A stretch of 64,000 nucleotides of DNA from Pelagimonas varians (GCF_003208435.1 NZ_QKMF01000014.1:1-64000), one strand, 5' to 3'; counted from the stretch's first letter, positions 52,479 to 61,979 are shown. Made by a program: numbers and translations. The notes: generated from the sequence alone by a model not told the origin.

Positions 52479-53948
52479 TTACTCTTGCAGGCTCAGCGCA
52501 ACAAATCGCGGATCGCCCGCACGGCGCACCAGCAGAAGAATAGACTTGCGTCCACCTTCTTTGGCCGCGTCAATCTGGGCTTGAAGATCTTCGATCGACT
52601 TCACCGGGCTTTGACCCGCTTCGGTGATCAGATCGCCGGTCCGCAACCCTTTTTCAAAGGCTGCAGAGGTCTCGTCAACCGCAACCACGGCCAAACCGGT
52701 TGCGTTTTCGTCCAGTTGCAATTCTCCGCGGATCGCATCGGTCAGAGGGCTAAGTGTCAGCCCCATCAGCTCAAGCTTCGACGGCTCTTCTTCTGGCTCA
52801 TCAACCGCAGCAGGCGTTGCGCCTTCGGCTTCTTCGCGCCGTCCAAGCGTCACTTTCAGGGTCTGCGTCTCGCCGCCCCTGTTCACAACCACACGCACGG
52901 TTTGCCCGACGGGCGCATTGGCCACAACACGCACCAATTGGCGGGTATCTTCAACCGCAACACCGTCAAAAGAAACGATCACGTCACCGGCCAGAATGCC
53001 GCCATCCTTGGCAGGACCATCGGGAACGTCAGAGACAAGCGCCCCTTTGGCATCTTCAAGACCCAAAGCTTCGGCAACGTCATCGGTGACGTCCTGAATA
53101 CGCACACCCAACCAACCGCGGCGGGTTTCGCCGAACTCTTTTAGCTGATCCACAACCTTGGAAACCACATTCGACGCCATCGAGAAGCCAATCCCGATTG
53201 ACCCGCCATTGGGCGACAAAATCGCGGTGTTCACGCCGATCACTTTGCCTTCCATATCGAACAAGGGACCGCCCGAGTTACCCCGGTTGATCGCTGCATC
53301 CGTCTGGATGTAGTCGTCATAAGACCCACTCAGGGCGCGATTGCGGGCGGAAATAATGCCGGCAGACACCGAGAAACCCTGACCTAGCGGGTTGCCCATG
53401 GCCATAACCCAATCGCCAACGCGGCCATTATCGCTATTGCCAAAGCTGACAAATTTCAGCGGCTCTTCCGCTTCCACTTTCAAAAGCGCAATGTCGGTGT
53501 TCGGATCGGTCCCGATCAACTTGGCAGGCAGCTCAAATCCTTCGAAAAACTCGATCAGGATTTCATCTGCGCCTTCGATCACGTGATTATTGGTGACCAC
53601 ATAGCCATCTTCGGAAATCACAAAACCCGAACCCAATGCAGAACTGCGCTGCGGAGGGGCACCGTTTTCGCCGCCACGGTCTTGAAATTCGCGAAAGAAA
53701 TCTTCGAAAGGCGAGCCTTCGGGCACAATGCCCTGCGGCCCTGTCCGGCCCGGCACCACTGTCGAGGTGGTGATGTTCACAACCGATGGGCTGATGCGTT
53801 CGGCTAAATCGGCAAAGCTTTCGGGGGCACCGCGCGCACTGGCCATCAAAGATTGCGACAAGATCAAAACCATGGATAGCGTCGTGAGCCAAAACAGGCG
53901 CAGAGGTGTCACATCGTCCTTTATCATAGCGAAGGTTTGGGGTTTCAA
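52479..53948 (-). CDS. degP: Do-family serine protease (DegP/DegQ)
   Basis: 489 residues. An N-terminal hydrophobic signal (LFWLTTLSMVLILSQSLM) is followed by the trypsin-like domain with catalytic His in VTNNHVIEG, Asp in NTDIALLKV and Ser in RGNSGGPLFD, then two PDZ domains (about 280-370 and 400-480). A periplasmic protease/chaperone for damaged proteins. TTG 53948 is proposed as start because AAGGAG lies exactly 7 bases upstream; the first ATG (53927) has no ribosome binding site. Confidence 0.93.
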   Translation of the reverse strand: MKPQTFAMIKDDVTPLRLFWLTTLSMVLILSQSLMASARGAPESFADLAERISPSVVNITTSTVVPGRTGPQGIVPEGSPFEDFFREFQDRGGENGAPPQRSSALGSGFVISEDGYVVTNNHVIEGADEILIEFFEGFELPAKLIGTDPNTDIALLKVEAEEPLKFVSFGNSDNGRVGDWVMAMGNPLGQGFSVSAGIISARNRALSGSYDDYIQTDAAINRGNSGGPLFDMEGKVIGVNTAILSPNGGSIGIGFSMASNVVSKVVDQLKEFGETRRGWLGVRIQDVTDDVAEALGLEDAKGALVSDVPDGPAKDGGILAGDVIVSFDGVAVEDTRQLVRVVANAPVGQTVRVVVNRGGETQTLKVTLGRREEAEGATPAAVDEPEEEPSKLELMGLTLSPLTDAIRGELQLDENATGLAVVAVDETSAAFEKGLRTGDLITEAGQSPVKSIEDLQAQIDAAKEGGRKSILLLVRRAGDPRFVALSLQE

Positions 53949-54260
53949 CTTGGCACTCCTTGTCGTTGTCAGGTCTTCGTACACGTCTTGCGTGCATTAC
54001 CTGCCTTTAATCACTGTGACAAAGATAGGGGTTATTGCGCAACACCAAAGGCCGGAAAACCTGACCTCAAGCGATTGTGAAGCACGCGCCAATGCCCGCT
54101 CACCTGGTTTCCCACCCCGCAAGACGCACTGTTTCGGGATTTTTGTCGTAAATGACGTGTTCGCTACTAGAAATTTGCGATTTTTCAAGACTAGGGAAAA
54201 ATTCACCCCCTGCCCTACGATCATTGGACTAGTCAAAACTATTTTTTTGGAGATTTTGGA
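53949..54260. other. Spacer between divergent degP and the unknown coiled-coil gene
   Basis: About 310 bp, AT-rich on the right half. It must hold the degP promoter (-) and the promoter of the + gene; I see no confident consensus. No gene supported. Confidence 0.4.
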
Positions 54261-55137
54261 ATGACAACATCAAAGGAACTGCCGAAATATCATTGATATT
54301 CAGCCCAGAAGTGCCGCAGCGGGAACAGTGGCGGTTGCTGTCCTTGCCTCGGCTGCATTCACGATTTTAGCCATCAGAAGTTCAACCAGTCATCTGCAGG
54401 ATCAAATCAATATACTTCAGGACCAAATAAATGACTTGAGAGCTGAAATGCGCGCCATGCGCTCTGAATTTCTAGCCCTGCTTGGAAATCACACGTTGGC
54501 TGAACTGTCGGCCGATGTGCAAGGTATCGTCGATCACATTGCCGTCTGGGGAAACGACGGGAAACCAGAGGGGCTCATAGATGCCTTTCCAGCGTCCCGA
54601 AGCGCCCACGCAAAGCTGGTCCACTACCTGACCGAGCAACCAGATTACGTATCGGATGAAATCTACCTGCAACTGGAAACCCTTTTGCATGTCAATTTGT
54701 TGGCGCAAGAGGCCATTTTCATCTCTCAGTCTAGGGCAAACCCGTTTGTCGCTGAGATGGCTAAAGACCTTCAAAAAATTTCAGTGATTGGCGATGCTCG
54801 TGCCAAGTCATTATTCAAAGAAGGGATTCAAGCATGCCAAGGTCCTGTTCACATTGATGGGGAAGAAGAGCGCACTTACGCTCGTATGCAAGGCATTGGT
54901 ATCGCTGAGTTTGGCGGACGATGTGAAATATTAGAAACGGTTTTCATTCACGGCCGAAACAGCAGTCAATTTGGTCGTGCTGTGCATTTGGCCAAAGCCC
55001 GACGAAACGCTGAAATTACCCTACGTAAGGAAACTATGTGGCTAGATGCCAGAGAGCCCGTTCACGGCTTCGTAGAGACAATGCTTAACGTTTACTTTGG
55101 CAAGACCCAGTCCGATCTTGGCATTGCCAACAACTAA
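54261..55137 (+). CDS. Unknown coiled-coil, membrane-anchored protein with a frameshift near its start
   Basis: ATG 54261 has GGAG 8 bases upstream and reads MTTSKELPKYH, then meets TGA. One base further (+1) the frame is open and sensible (DIQPRSAAAGTVAVAVLASAAF, a transmembrane segment) to the stop at 55137, about 290 residues. Next a coiled coil (LQDQINILQDQINDLRAEMR), then a soluble, helix-rich domain I do not recognise, with two cysteines (IQACQG, GRCEIL). It may start instead at GTG 54328 with a weak signal, or the shift is a mutation or programmed (CAT TGA T). Lower GC than neighbours suggests transfer. Confidence 0.55.
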
Positions 55138-55254
55138 TTTGGCAAAGGGAGGGCATTTTTTTGTAGGCTCAGCCTGACTGCATTATTGCGGCTACTGCGC
55201 CCCCCTGTCAGAATTTTGCCAATAGGCCCTGCCGCGTCATCGACTGGACCGGGC

Positions 55255-56259
55255 CTATTGTGCACCCGCCCCGTCAACAAATTCCCCAATGCGTTCGACG
55301 AACTCATCGCTATACAGAATGTCCAAGTGAGAAAGCCCCTCAAGCACGACATAGTTCCCTTTGTCCGATGCCGCTGACATCGTGGGCTCAAACTCATGCG
55401 CCAAAAATGCCTCGTCCTTTTCTCCCACCAAGAGCAAGAACCGCGGGAGTTTCGAGACGTCCAGCAAATAGTCCCCTCGAGGCGCAAAGGATTGGTTGAG
55501 CCGAAAGGAATAGCTTTGGGTGGCTGTGTGCCCCAGCGGCCCGTCCAAAATCTCCTGTGGAAAAGCAAAGTCGATCACTGGCAGATGGTTGAACAGGGTA
55601 ATTCCAACGGTATTCAACATCGACAACCCAACGATCCGCCGTGTCAGCGGTCTGGCCCAGCCACCGGAATTGGCGCGCATTGTCGGTGCATTGTATTTTA
55701 GAAACGGTGCCAAAAGCACTGTCTGCGCCACATCCGATGCGAATGCCCCACCCGCATAGCGGATCGCCAGCCCTCCACCGGAGGAATGACCGATCAAGGT
55801 AACTTTTTGCTCTGGTTGGCGCAGCTTAACGATCAGATCATGCACGTCTTGTTCGAACTGACCGATATAAGACAGGTCTCCGCGCACAGCGGGATCGCCC
55901 CCATGCCCTCTTAGATCGGGCACCACAACGGTTCCAACCCCGGCCTGACTTAGCCCCTTGGCCATCTGGTCAAAAGCAAGCCCATGCCAGCCAGAGCCGT
56001 GCAAAAGCACAATTAAATTGTCAGAGGCCTGCGCCGAAGAATACAGGCGATAGTGCAATTCTTGGCCGTCAGAGGCGGTATATCTGCTAAGCGGTTGCGG
56101 TTTTTCAACGTGCCGCACGGCCTGTTTCGAAAAATCGAGCGTTTCCTGCTTGGACGTCAAAACCTGTGGATCACTGGATTGCGACACGATCATTATCAGC
56201 GCAATGCACAAATACACCACTGCGATCGATCCGAACGTTACACCAATCGTAAAAGCCAA
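55255..56259 (-). CDS. Membrane-anchored alpha/beta hydrolase
   Basis: 334 residues. N-terminal membrane anchor (GSIAVVYLCIALIMIVS, about 10-26), then an alpha/beta hydrolase with LLHGSGWHG (oxyanion strand), PDLRGHG, nucleophile elbow GHSSGGG (about 158-164), and a C-terminal GLSHLD with the likely catalytic His. The lipase-like catalytic domain faces the periplasm or cytosol depending on topology. Its place between DUF2065 and degP breaks a gene order commonly kept in relatives. Confidence 0.82.
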   Translation of the reverse strand: MAFTIGVTFGSIAVVYLCIALIMIVSQSSDPQVLTSKQETLDFSKQAVRHVEKPQPLSRYTASDGQELHYRLYSSAQASDNLIVLLHGSGWHGLAFDQMAKGLSQAGVGTVVVPDLRGHGGDPAVRGDLSYIGQFEQDVHDLIVKLRQPEQKVTLIGHSSGGGLAIRYAGGAFASDVAQTVLLAPFLKYNAPTMRANSGGWARPLTRRIVGLSMLNTVGITLFNHLPVIDFAFPQEILDGPLGHTATQSYSFRLNQSFAPRGDYLLDVSKLPRFLLLVGEKDEAFLAHEFEPTMSAASDKGNYVVLEGLSHLDILYSDEFVERIGEFVDGAGAQ

Positions 56260-56301
56260 GCCACGCCACCTATTTCGAAAATCATGGACACTATGCGCCG
56301 A

Positions 56302-56493
56302 TCACCTTGTGGCAAACCAAAGCACGATAAGCCCCACAACAATGGACAATAAACCAAAGTTACGCCGCGCATCCAATGACATCTCGCGCAGCGCCTCTAA
56401 CAGGCGCTCGACAAGCGAAGGGGCCAGTGCGTACACCAGCCCCTCGATCACGAGGAGCATTCCGATCCCCGTTAGTATGTCTGCCCAGCTCAC
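56302..56493 (-). CDS. DUF2065 membrane protein
   Basis: 63 residues, two transmembrane helices (about 5-22 and 46-61) with the DUF2065 pattern GIGMLLVIEGLVYALAPS and a short polar loop. Regularly found next to hflC in proteobacteria (YjeT-like). Three bases after the hflC stop, so in the hflKC operon. Confidence 0.88.
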   Translation of the reverse strand: MSWADILTGIGMLLVIEGLVYALAPSLVERLLEALREMSLDARRNFGLLSIVVGLIVLWFATR

Positions 56494-56496
56494 AGC

Positions 56497-57381
56497 TTAT
56501 TCAGCCGGGGCTGCGGTTTCCCCGTTGAAGTAGTCAAAAAACTGACTGTCCGGAGTGATCACAAGCGACGTGTTGCTTCCATTCAATGCTTTCTCATAGG
56601 CCTGTAGGGACCGATAGAAGGCAAAGAATTCCTGATCCGCACCATAGGCTTCAGCAAAGACCCGGTTCCGCTCCGCATCCGCTTCACCGCGGATCACGTT
56701 GGCATCTTTATTTGCGACCGACAAAGTTTCCACCACAGTACGATCGGCAAGCGCGCGCACACGCTGTGCCGCTTCGTTACCGCGGGCGATTTCATCTGCT
56801 GCTTCGCGTTCACGCTCCGCACGCATCCGGGCAAAAGTTACTTCAAGGCTGGATGTTGGCAGGTTGGTTTGCTTGAGACGCACGTCAACCACGTCCAGAC
56901 CCAAAGACAGCGCCTGAACACGAGCACGGTCACGAATACGGTTGGTCAATTCGCGGCGATCCTCGGACAAAATCCGGTCGGATGTAACCTGATCGGCACC
57001 CAAGACTTCGCGGATCATTGAGTTGAGAATGCCAGACAGGCGATCCTCGGCAACCCGAATACCACCAACACCAACGGCCTGACGGAACTTGACCACATCG
57101 GCAATCCGGTAGCGGGCAAAGGCGTCAACCACAAGACGGCGGTCATCCGCCGGTGTGACCTCGATTTCATCGGTATCAAGCGACAAGATCCGGTCATCGT
57201 AGAACACGACTTCTTGGATCAGCGGCACTTTGAATGCCAAACCGGGATCTTCCTTAACGGCTTTAATCTGACCAAACTGCAGAACCAGCGCTTTTTGCCG
57301 TTCGTCGACCACGAAAATCGACGACAAAAACACCACCAAAAGGATCACAAATACGGGCAATAGATATGCTGTTTTACGCAT
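56497..57381 (-). CDS. hflC: HflC, FtsH-modulating SPFH protein
   Basis: 294 residues. One N-terminal transmembrane helix (LLPVFVILLVVFLSSIFVV) and a band-7/SPFH domain (VDERQKALVLQFGQIK onwards) followed by a helical EREREAADEIARGNEAAQR region. With HflK it forms the membrane complex that surrounds and restrains the FtsH protease. The start overlaps the hflK stop (TGATG). Confidence 0.95.
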   Translation of the reverse strand: MRKTAYLLPVFVILLVVFLSSIFVVDERQKALVLQFGQIKAVKEDPGLAFKVPLIQEVVFYDDRILSLDTDEIEVTPADDRRLVVDAFARYRIADVVKFRQAVGVGGIRVAEDRLSGILNSMIREVLGADQVTSDRILSEDRRELTNRIRDRARVQALSLGLDVVDVRLKQTNLPTSSLEVTFARMRAEREREAADEIARGNEAAQRVRALADRTVVETLSVANKDANVIRGEADAERNRVFAEAYGADQEFFAFYRSLQAYEKALNGSNTSLVITPDSQFFDYFNGETAAPAE

Positions 57382-58535
57382 CAGTTGTTCCCTCCCGAAG
57401 ACCGGTTCAACTCATTCAGAGGCAAATATGGCACAACGCCACCCTCCCCTGTCAGACTGGGATCGAGAATCATCTTGTCGACCCCCCCCAACACGTTTTC
57501 CATCGTTTCAAGATAGAGACGCTTACGAGTCACTTCCGGGGCCTTTACGTATTCGTCACGAACAGAGACGAAACGAGCGGCTTCACCCAAGGCTTCGTTG
57601 ACCACGCGGGCGCGGTAACCTTCAGCTTGCTCACCAACTTGCGCGGCAGAACCACGGGCCTCGGCGACCACTTTGTTCGCATAGGCATCCGCTTGGCGCT
57701 CCAAACGGTCACGTTCCTGTTCGGCTTCTTGTACCTTGCGGAACGCATCAATAACGCCCTCTGGTGGGTCAGCTTTGGCAAGGTTAACCCGCACAATAGA
57801 GATACCGGATTCATATTCATCCAATGTCGCCTGCACGTTTTCCTTGGCCGAATCCGCAATCGCACCACGGTCACGGTTCAAAATCGGAGCCAATGTGGAC
57901 GCTGCGATAATCTCGCGCATCACCGCTTCGGACACCGCTTGAACGGTCAGCTGAGCATCGCTGATGTTAAACAGGTATTTCGCCGGATCGTTGATTTTCC
58001 AAACAACTTGGAAATCGATGTCGACGATATTTGCGTCAGTGGTCAGCATCAAGCCATCCACAGAGCGGCCTGAACCGATGGTTTCGGAACGCTCCGACGT
58101 CACATTGACCACTTCGGCTGTTACAAACGGCCATGGGGCAAAGTTCAGACCGGGCTCGCCGGTGGCCGAGTATTCACCAAGGAACAGCTCAACTGACTGC
58201 TCTTCCGGTTTTACGGTGTAAAAGCTGCCAAACGCCCAAAGCGCCGCAAGTCCCAGCACACCCAAAACGGCAGTGCCCTTGGTAAAGGCCGGGCCGCTGC
58301 CGCCAGCGCCGCTGTTGCGATTACCGCCGCCTGTACCGTTAGAGCCGCCGCGACCGCCCATCAGGACGCGCAGTTGCTCTTGGCCTTTTTTCATCAGCTC
58401 ATCGATTTCGGGGATCTGGCCATCCTGAGGGCGTTTACCGCCACCACCCTGAGGGCCGCGACCGTTATTGCCGCCGCCATCGCTGCCGCCGTTATTTCCG
58501 CCGCCCCCCCAGGGGCCGCCACTGTTTCCTGCCAT
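57381..58535 (-). CDS. hflK: HflK, FtsH-modulating SPFH protein
   Basis: 384 residues. Gly/Asn-rich cytosolic N-terminus (GGPWGGGGNNGGSDGGGNN), one transmembrane helix (AVLGVLGLAALWAFGSFY, about 102-119), SPFH domain (VKPEEQSVELFLGEY on) and C-terminal helices (EAEQERDRLERQADAYANK). Partner of HflC. ATG 58535 begins MAGNSGGPW as in relatives and has GAAGGA upstream. Confidence 0.95.
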   Translation of the reverse strand: MAGNSGGPWGGGGNNGGSDGGGNNGRGPQGGGGKRPQDGQIPEIDELMKKGQEQLRVLMGGRGGSNGTGGGNRNSGAGGSGPAFTKGTAVLGVLGLAALWAFGSFYTVKPEEQSVELFLGEYSATGEPGLNFAPWPFVTAEVVNVTSERSETIGSGRSVDGLMLTTDANIVDIDFQVVWKINDPAKYLFNISDAQLTVQAVSEAVMREIIAASTLAPILNRDRGAIADSAKENVQATLDEYESGISIVRVNLAKADPPEGVIDAFRKVQEAEQERDRLERQADAYANKVVAEARGSAAQVGEQAEGYRARVVNEALGEAARFVSVRDEYVKAPEVTRKRLYLETMENVLGGVDKMILDPSLTGEGGVVPYLPLNELNRSSGGNN

Positions 58536-58605
58536 GAAGTGTCGTCCTTCTTTGGTCGTTTGGCGTCTTATGTACACGGTAACTTGTGTGCACGACGGGT
58601 AATAT

Positions 58606-59967
58606 TCAACCCGTCCGTGTCGGGTTCCGCATTGTGACAAGTTCTTCGGCCATTACGGGGTGAACCGCAACCACCCGATCAAAATCTTCCTTGGTCGCAC
58701 CCATTTTTACGGCAATCCCGGCCATTTGGATCATCTCGCCAGCCGCAGGTGCGACAATATGCACACCCAGCACCTTGCGATTGGCTTGGGACACGATCAA
58801 TTTCATCATAACCCGATCAGGGCGGCCCGCAAAACTGGACTGCATCGGTTTGAACGACGTGCAATAGACTTCGATCGGCTCTTGGGCACGCGCGTCTTCC
58901 TCGGACAGGCCGACAGTGCCGTATTCCGGCTGAGTGAAAACCGCGCTTGGGATCAGATCGTGATCCACCGGGGTTGGATTGCCTTTGAATACGGTTTCGA
59001 CAAAGGCCATGCCTTCGCGGATCGCGACAGGCGTCAGGTTCACCCGGTCCGTGGCATCCCCAATCGCATAAATCGACGGCACTGCTGTCTGGCTGTACTC
59101 ATCGACCAAGACTTCGCCCTTGCGGCCCAGTTTCACCCCGACCTCTTCGAGGCCCATCTCGTCAGTGTTGGGTTTGCGGCCGGTGGCGAACATGACGTGG
59201 TCAAACACATGTTCGGTGCCGTTTGTGGCTTTGACCCAAATGCCGTCTTCGACCTGCTTCATTTCCAAAACGTTGGTGCCAAGATGCAGGTCAACGCCCT
59301 TTTGAATCATCTCTTCCGCGATCAATCCACGCGCTTCGTCATCAAAGCCGCGCAAGATTTGCGCCCCCCGGTAGAACTGTGTGGTTTTGACACCCAGACC
59401 GTTCATCACACCGGCGAACTCTGACGCGATATAGCCGCCGCCAACGATCAAGATATTCTTGGGCAGTTTCGGTAGGTGGAAAATCTCGTTTGACGTGATC
59501 GCCAGCTCTGCACCGGGGATATCAGGCGACACCGGACGCCCGCCCATCGCCAGCAAGATGTGCTTGGCTGTTTTGCGTTCACCCGTCGACAGTTCAACCG
59601 TATGTGCATCAACCACTTTGGCGCGGGCATCAAAGGTTTCAACACCCGAACCCGCCAGCAGTTTGCGGTAGATCGCTTCGAGCCGGTCCAGCTCTGCCGC
59701 CAGTTTGCCGTGGAAGTGATCCCAGTTAAAATCGCCAACCGTCATATCCCAGCCATAGGCTTGGGCTTCGGCTGCCATTTCGGGATAGCCTGAGGCGAAA
59801 ACCATCAGTTTTTTTGGCACACAGCCGCGAATAACACAGGTGCCGCCGTAGCGGTCTTCTTCGGCCAGCGCCACTTTGGCTCCGGTTTCCCCGGCAGCAA
59901 CCCGCGCCGCACGCACGCCGCCAGAGCCGCCGCCAATAACAAATAGGTCGAAATCAAAATCGCTCAT
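58606..59967 (-). CDS. gor: Glutathione-disulfide reductase
   Basis: 453 residues. FAD-binding FVIGGGSGGVRAARVAA (9-25), redox-active disulfide in GGTCVIRGCVPKK (Cys44 and Cys49), NAD(P)-binding ILIVGGGYIASEFAGV (about 168-183) and C-terminal HPVMAEE active-site motif on the dimer partner. Keeps cytosolic glutathione reduced with NADPH. Upstream of hflK on the same strand, 70-bp gap. Confidence 0.95.
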   Translation of the reverse strand: MSDFDFDLFVIGGGSGGVRAARVAAGETGAKVALAEEDRYGGTCVIRGCVPKKLMVFASGYPEMAAEAQAYGWDMTVGDFNWDHFHGKLAAELDRLEAIYRKLLAGSGVETFDARAKVVDAHTVELSTGERKTAKHILLAMGGRPVSPDIPGAELAITSNEIFHLPKLPKNILIVGGGYIASEFAGVMNGLGVKTTQFYRGAQILRGFDDEARGLIAEEMIQKGVDLHLGTNVLEMKQVEDGIWVKATNGTEHVFDHVMFATGRKPNTDEMGLEEVGVKLGRKGEVLVDEYSQTAVPSIYAIGDATDRVNLTPVAIREGMAFVETVFKGNPTPVDHDLIPSAVFTQPEYGTVGLSEEDARAQEPIEVYCTSFKPMQSSFAGRPDRVMMKLIVSQANRKVLGVHIVAPAAGEMIQMAGIAVKMGATKEDFDRVVAVHPVMAEELVTMRNPTRTG

Positions 59968-60137
59968 GGCTGTCCCCAGTATGTTTGTAGTCGCGCTGTC
60001 GGTGTTTGGCGCAAAGATATTTCATAGCGCAGATAGGAAAGCCAGAGCCGGATGTCACCGGTTGAATTCGCACGAGTTTGTCAAAAGCGTTACAACCGAG
60101 TGAGAGATCCAGCCCAGCCATCCCGCCGCCGCGACGA

Positions 60138-60920
60138 TCAGATATCGCTAAACAGGTTGTCAGTTTCGACAAAATCCAAGCGGTCTTCGGATACCGTGCC
60201 TTCGTTGATGTCACGGGTTTCAACACGGCCATCGCCGAAGCCGATCACAACCTTGTCGCAGATGTCGATAAACAGTCCGTTTTCCACAACGCCGGGGATC
60301 TGGTTCATCACCATCGCCAATTGGCGAGCATTGCCGATACGGCCCAGATGCAGGTCCAGTATATGATTGCCTTCATCGGTGACAAAGGGTGCCTCACCGT
60401 TCATACGCAATGTTGCCTGACGGCCCATGACGTCCATTGAAACCAGAGTTTCTTCAACCAACGCTTGCGTGGTTTGCCAGCCAAACGGGATCACCTCGAT
60501 CGGCAGGGGAAAGGCCCCCAGATGCTCGACCTCTTTGGCGGCATCCGCGATCACGATCATCTGGTCGGAGGCAGTGGCCACGATTTTTTCTTGCAGCAAG
60601 GCACCGCCGCCGCCCTTGATCAATGCCAGATCGGCATCAAATTCGTCAGCGCCGTCAATTGTCAGATCCAACCAGCGCGCTTCATCCAGAGAAATCACTT
60701 CGATGCCGACTTCGCGGGCCAATTCGGCTGTGCGGGTCGAGGTCGGCACACCGCGGATTTTCAATCCGTTGTCGCGCACACGTTCGCCCAAACAGCGCAC
60801 CAACCATGCCGCTGTTGACCCGGTTCCAAGACCAACACGCATGCCATCTTCTACAAAATCAGACGCTCGCTTGGCGGCTACAAATTTGGCCTTGTCGATG
60901 GGCGACAGCTCTCCGGTCAT
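60138..60920 (-). CDS. rpiA: Ribose-5-phosphate isomerase A
   Basis: 260 residues. Phosphate and sugar-binding GLGTGSTAAW (about 30-39), DGADEFD (about 93-99) and KGGGGALLQEK (about 105-115, with the catalytic Glu of DEF and Lys) match RpiA. It interconverts ribose 5-phosphate and ribulose 5-phosphate. Starts ATG 60920 and lies upstream of gor with a 170-bp gap. Confidence 0.95.
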   Translation of the reverse strand: MTGELSPIDKAKFVAAKRASDFVEDGMRVGLGTGSTAAWLVRCLGERVRDNGLKIRGVPTSTRTAELAREVGIEVISLDEARWLDLTIDGADEFDADLALIKGGGGALLQEKIVATASDQMIVIADAAKEVEHLGAFPLPIEVIPFGWQTTQALVEETLVSMDVMGRQATLRMNGEAPFVTDEGNHILDLHLGRIGNARQLAMVMNQIPGVVENGLFIDICDKVVIGFGDGRVETRDINEGTVSEDRLDFVETDNLFSDI

Positions 60921-61077
60921 GACAATTCCTCTGATTTTGATTGGTTAAAAGATGCGGACATTTGATTGGTAGGCTGGTTTATAAGGGGCAAGTCGTGTTG
61001 GCGCGATAGGGAATTGGACACATGGTTAGGCGAGGCTTTTGCCATCGATGATGCACGCCAGCCTCAATACATCAGCC

Positions 61078-61449
61078 TCAATGCACCGGCATCACACCGG
61101 AAGAAACTGCAATCCACGTCAGCACCGATCCTAACGCTGCACCGATGACATAAGGCAAGACCTGTTTCCAAAGCGCAGTGCGCGGGACCACCGACAGTTT
61201 GGATTCAATACGGTTGATCAGCTGCGGCGGCGGCGTCCGATCCTTGAAATCCTCGGCAAAGGTGGAAAAATACTGACGCCAGGCTGCCACATCTTGCTGC
61301 AAGTCCTGATCGCTTAGCAAAACACTTTCAAAAGCGCTGCGTTGCGCCGGCGGCAACAGGCCCAGCACATATTCTGCCGCCATTGCCTTGTCCTCGTCTT
61401 CAAACTTCGAGGGAGCGGCTGTTCCAGAAACCGTCATTGGCTGAGACAC
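61078..61449 (-). CDS. Anti-sigma factor, short RskA-like form
   Basis: 123 residues. The N-terminal cytosolic zinc-less anti-sigma domain pattern (AAEYVLGLLPPAQRSAFESVLL, about 25-46, and the following LQQDVAAWRQYF) fits RskA/ChrR-type anti-sigma proteins. One transmembrane helix (VLPYVIGAALGSVLTWIAVSSG) ends only about five residues before the stop, so the periplasmic sensor domain seen in the usual about 230-residue proteins is missing. It overlaps the sigma gene by 16 bases, the normal pairing. Short by design or truncated: not decidable here. Confidence 0.78.
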   Translation of the reverse strand: MSQPMTVSGTAAPSKFEDEDKAMAAEYVLGLLPPAQRSAFESVLLSDQDLQQDVAAWRQYFSTFAEDFKDRTPPPQLINRIESKLSVVPRTALWKQVLPYVIGAALGSVLTWIAVSSGVMPVH

Positions 61450-61979
61450 GCGCGTACCTGCAAGACACTGCGCCGGATTTCGGTCCGAAGCGCTGTTGCA
61501 TCTCCGCCGGTTAGCGCGGCCTGATCGTGATAGGTTAGCCCTTGCAGATAGGCCGCGCGCATCACCTCAACACGGTCCGGGGGCACATCTGCCAAGCATT
61601 GCCGGAATGCTGCGGCCTCATCCTCGCTTTGGGCCGTTGATCTTTTGGATCGGTGATACAGCCGCTCGGCAATATCAATAGGTTCATCGATCAAGCCCGC
61701 TTCGCGCATCTGCCGAAGACGCTCAACCGAGGCATCGCGCGTCAACGTTATCAACCAGGTTGTGCCAGTCGTTCCATTCGGGTGCATCTGTCCGGCCCAG
61801 TTCCAAATGCGGTCAAAGACCACGCAAAGCACCTCTTCGGCGATGGATTCGTCTTTGACGATGCCAAAGCACAGCCCGAACAATCGCGGAGAAATCTTAT
61901 CATACACCTTGCGAAAGGCCCGCCGGTCCCCCTTCGCAACCTGCGCCAACAAGGCACCAATTTCATCACCAACTGTCAT
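61434..61979 (-). CDS. ECF-type RNA polymerase sigma factor
   Basis: 181 residues. Region 2 (FRKVYDKISPRLFGLCFGIVK, then SIAEEVLCVVFDRIWNWA) and region 4 (DRVEVMRAAYLQGLTYHDQA) of a SigK-like ECF sigma. With the overlapping anti-sigma gene it forms a stress-response switch; the regulon is unknown. ATG 61979 begins the domain correctly; the longer frame upstream overlaps cobS antisense and is not real. Divergent from cobS. Confidence 0.9.
   Translation of the reverse strand: MTVGDEIGALLAQVAKGDRRAFRKVYDKISPRLFGLCFGIVKDESIAEEVLCVVFDRIWNWAGQMHPNGTTGTTWLITLTRDASVERLRQMREAGLIDEPIDIAERLYHRSKRSTAQSEDEAAAFRQCLADVPPDRVEVMRAAYLQGLTYHDQAALTGGDATALRTEIRRSVLQVRACLSQ

Noticed and set aside
59954-60232. Small minus-strand frame between rpiA and gor
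   Set aside because: Overlaps both neighbours, has no clear ribosome site and I recognise no family. A conserved 55-residue protein cannot be excluded but is not supported.
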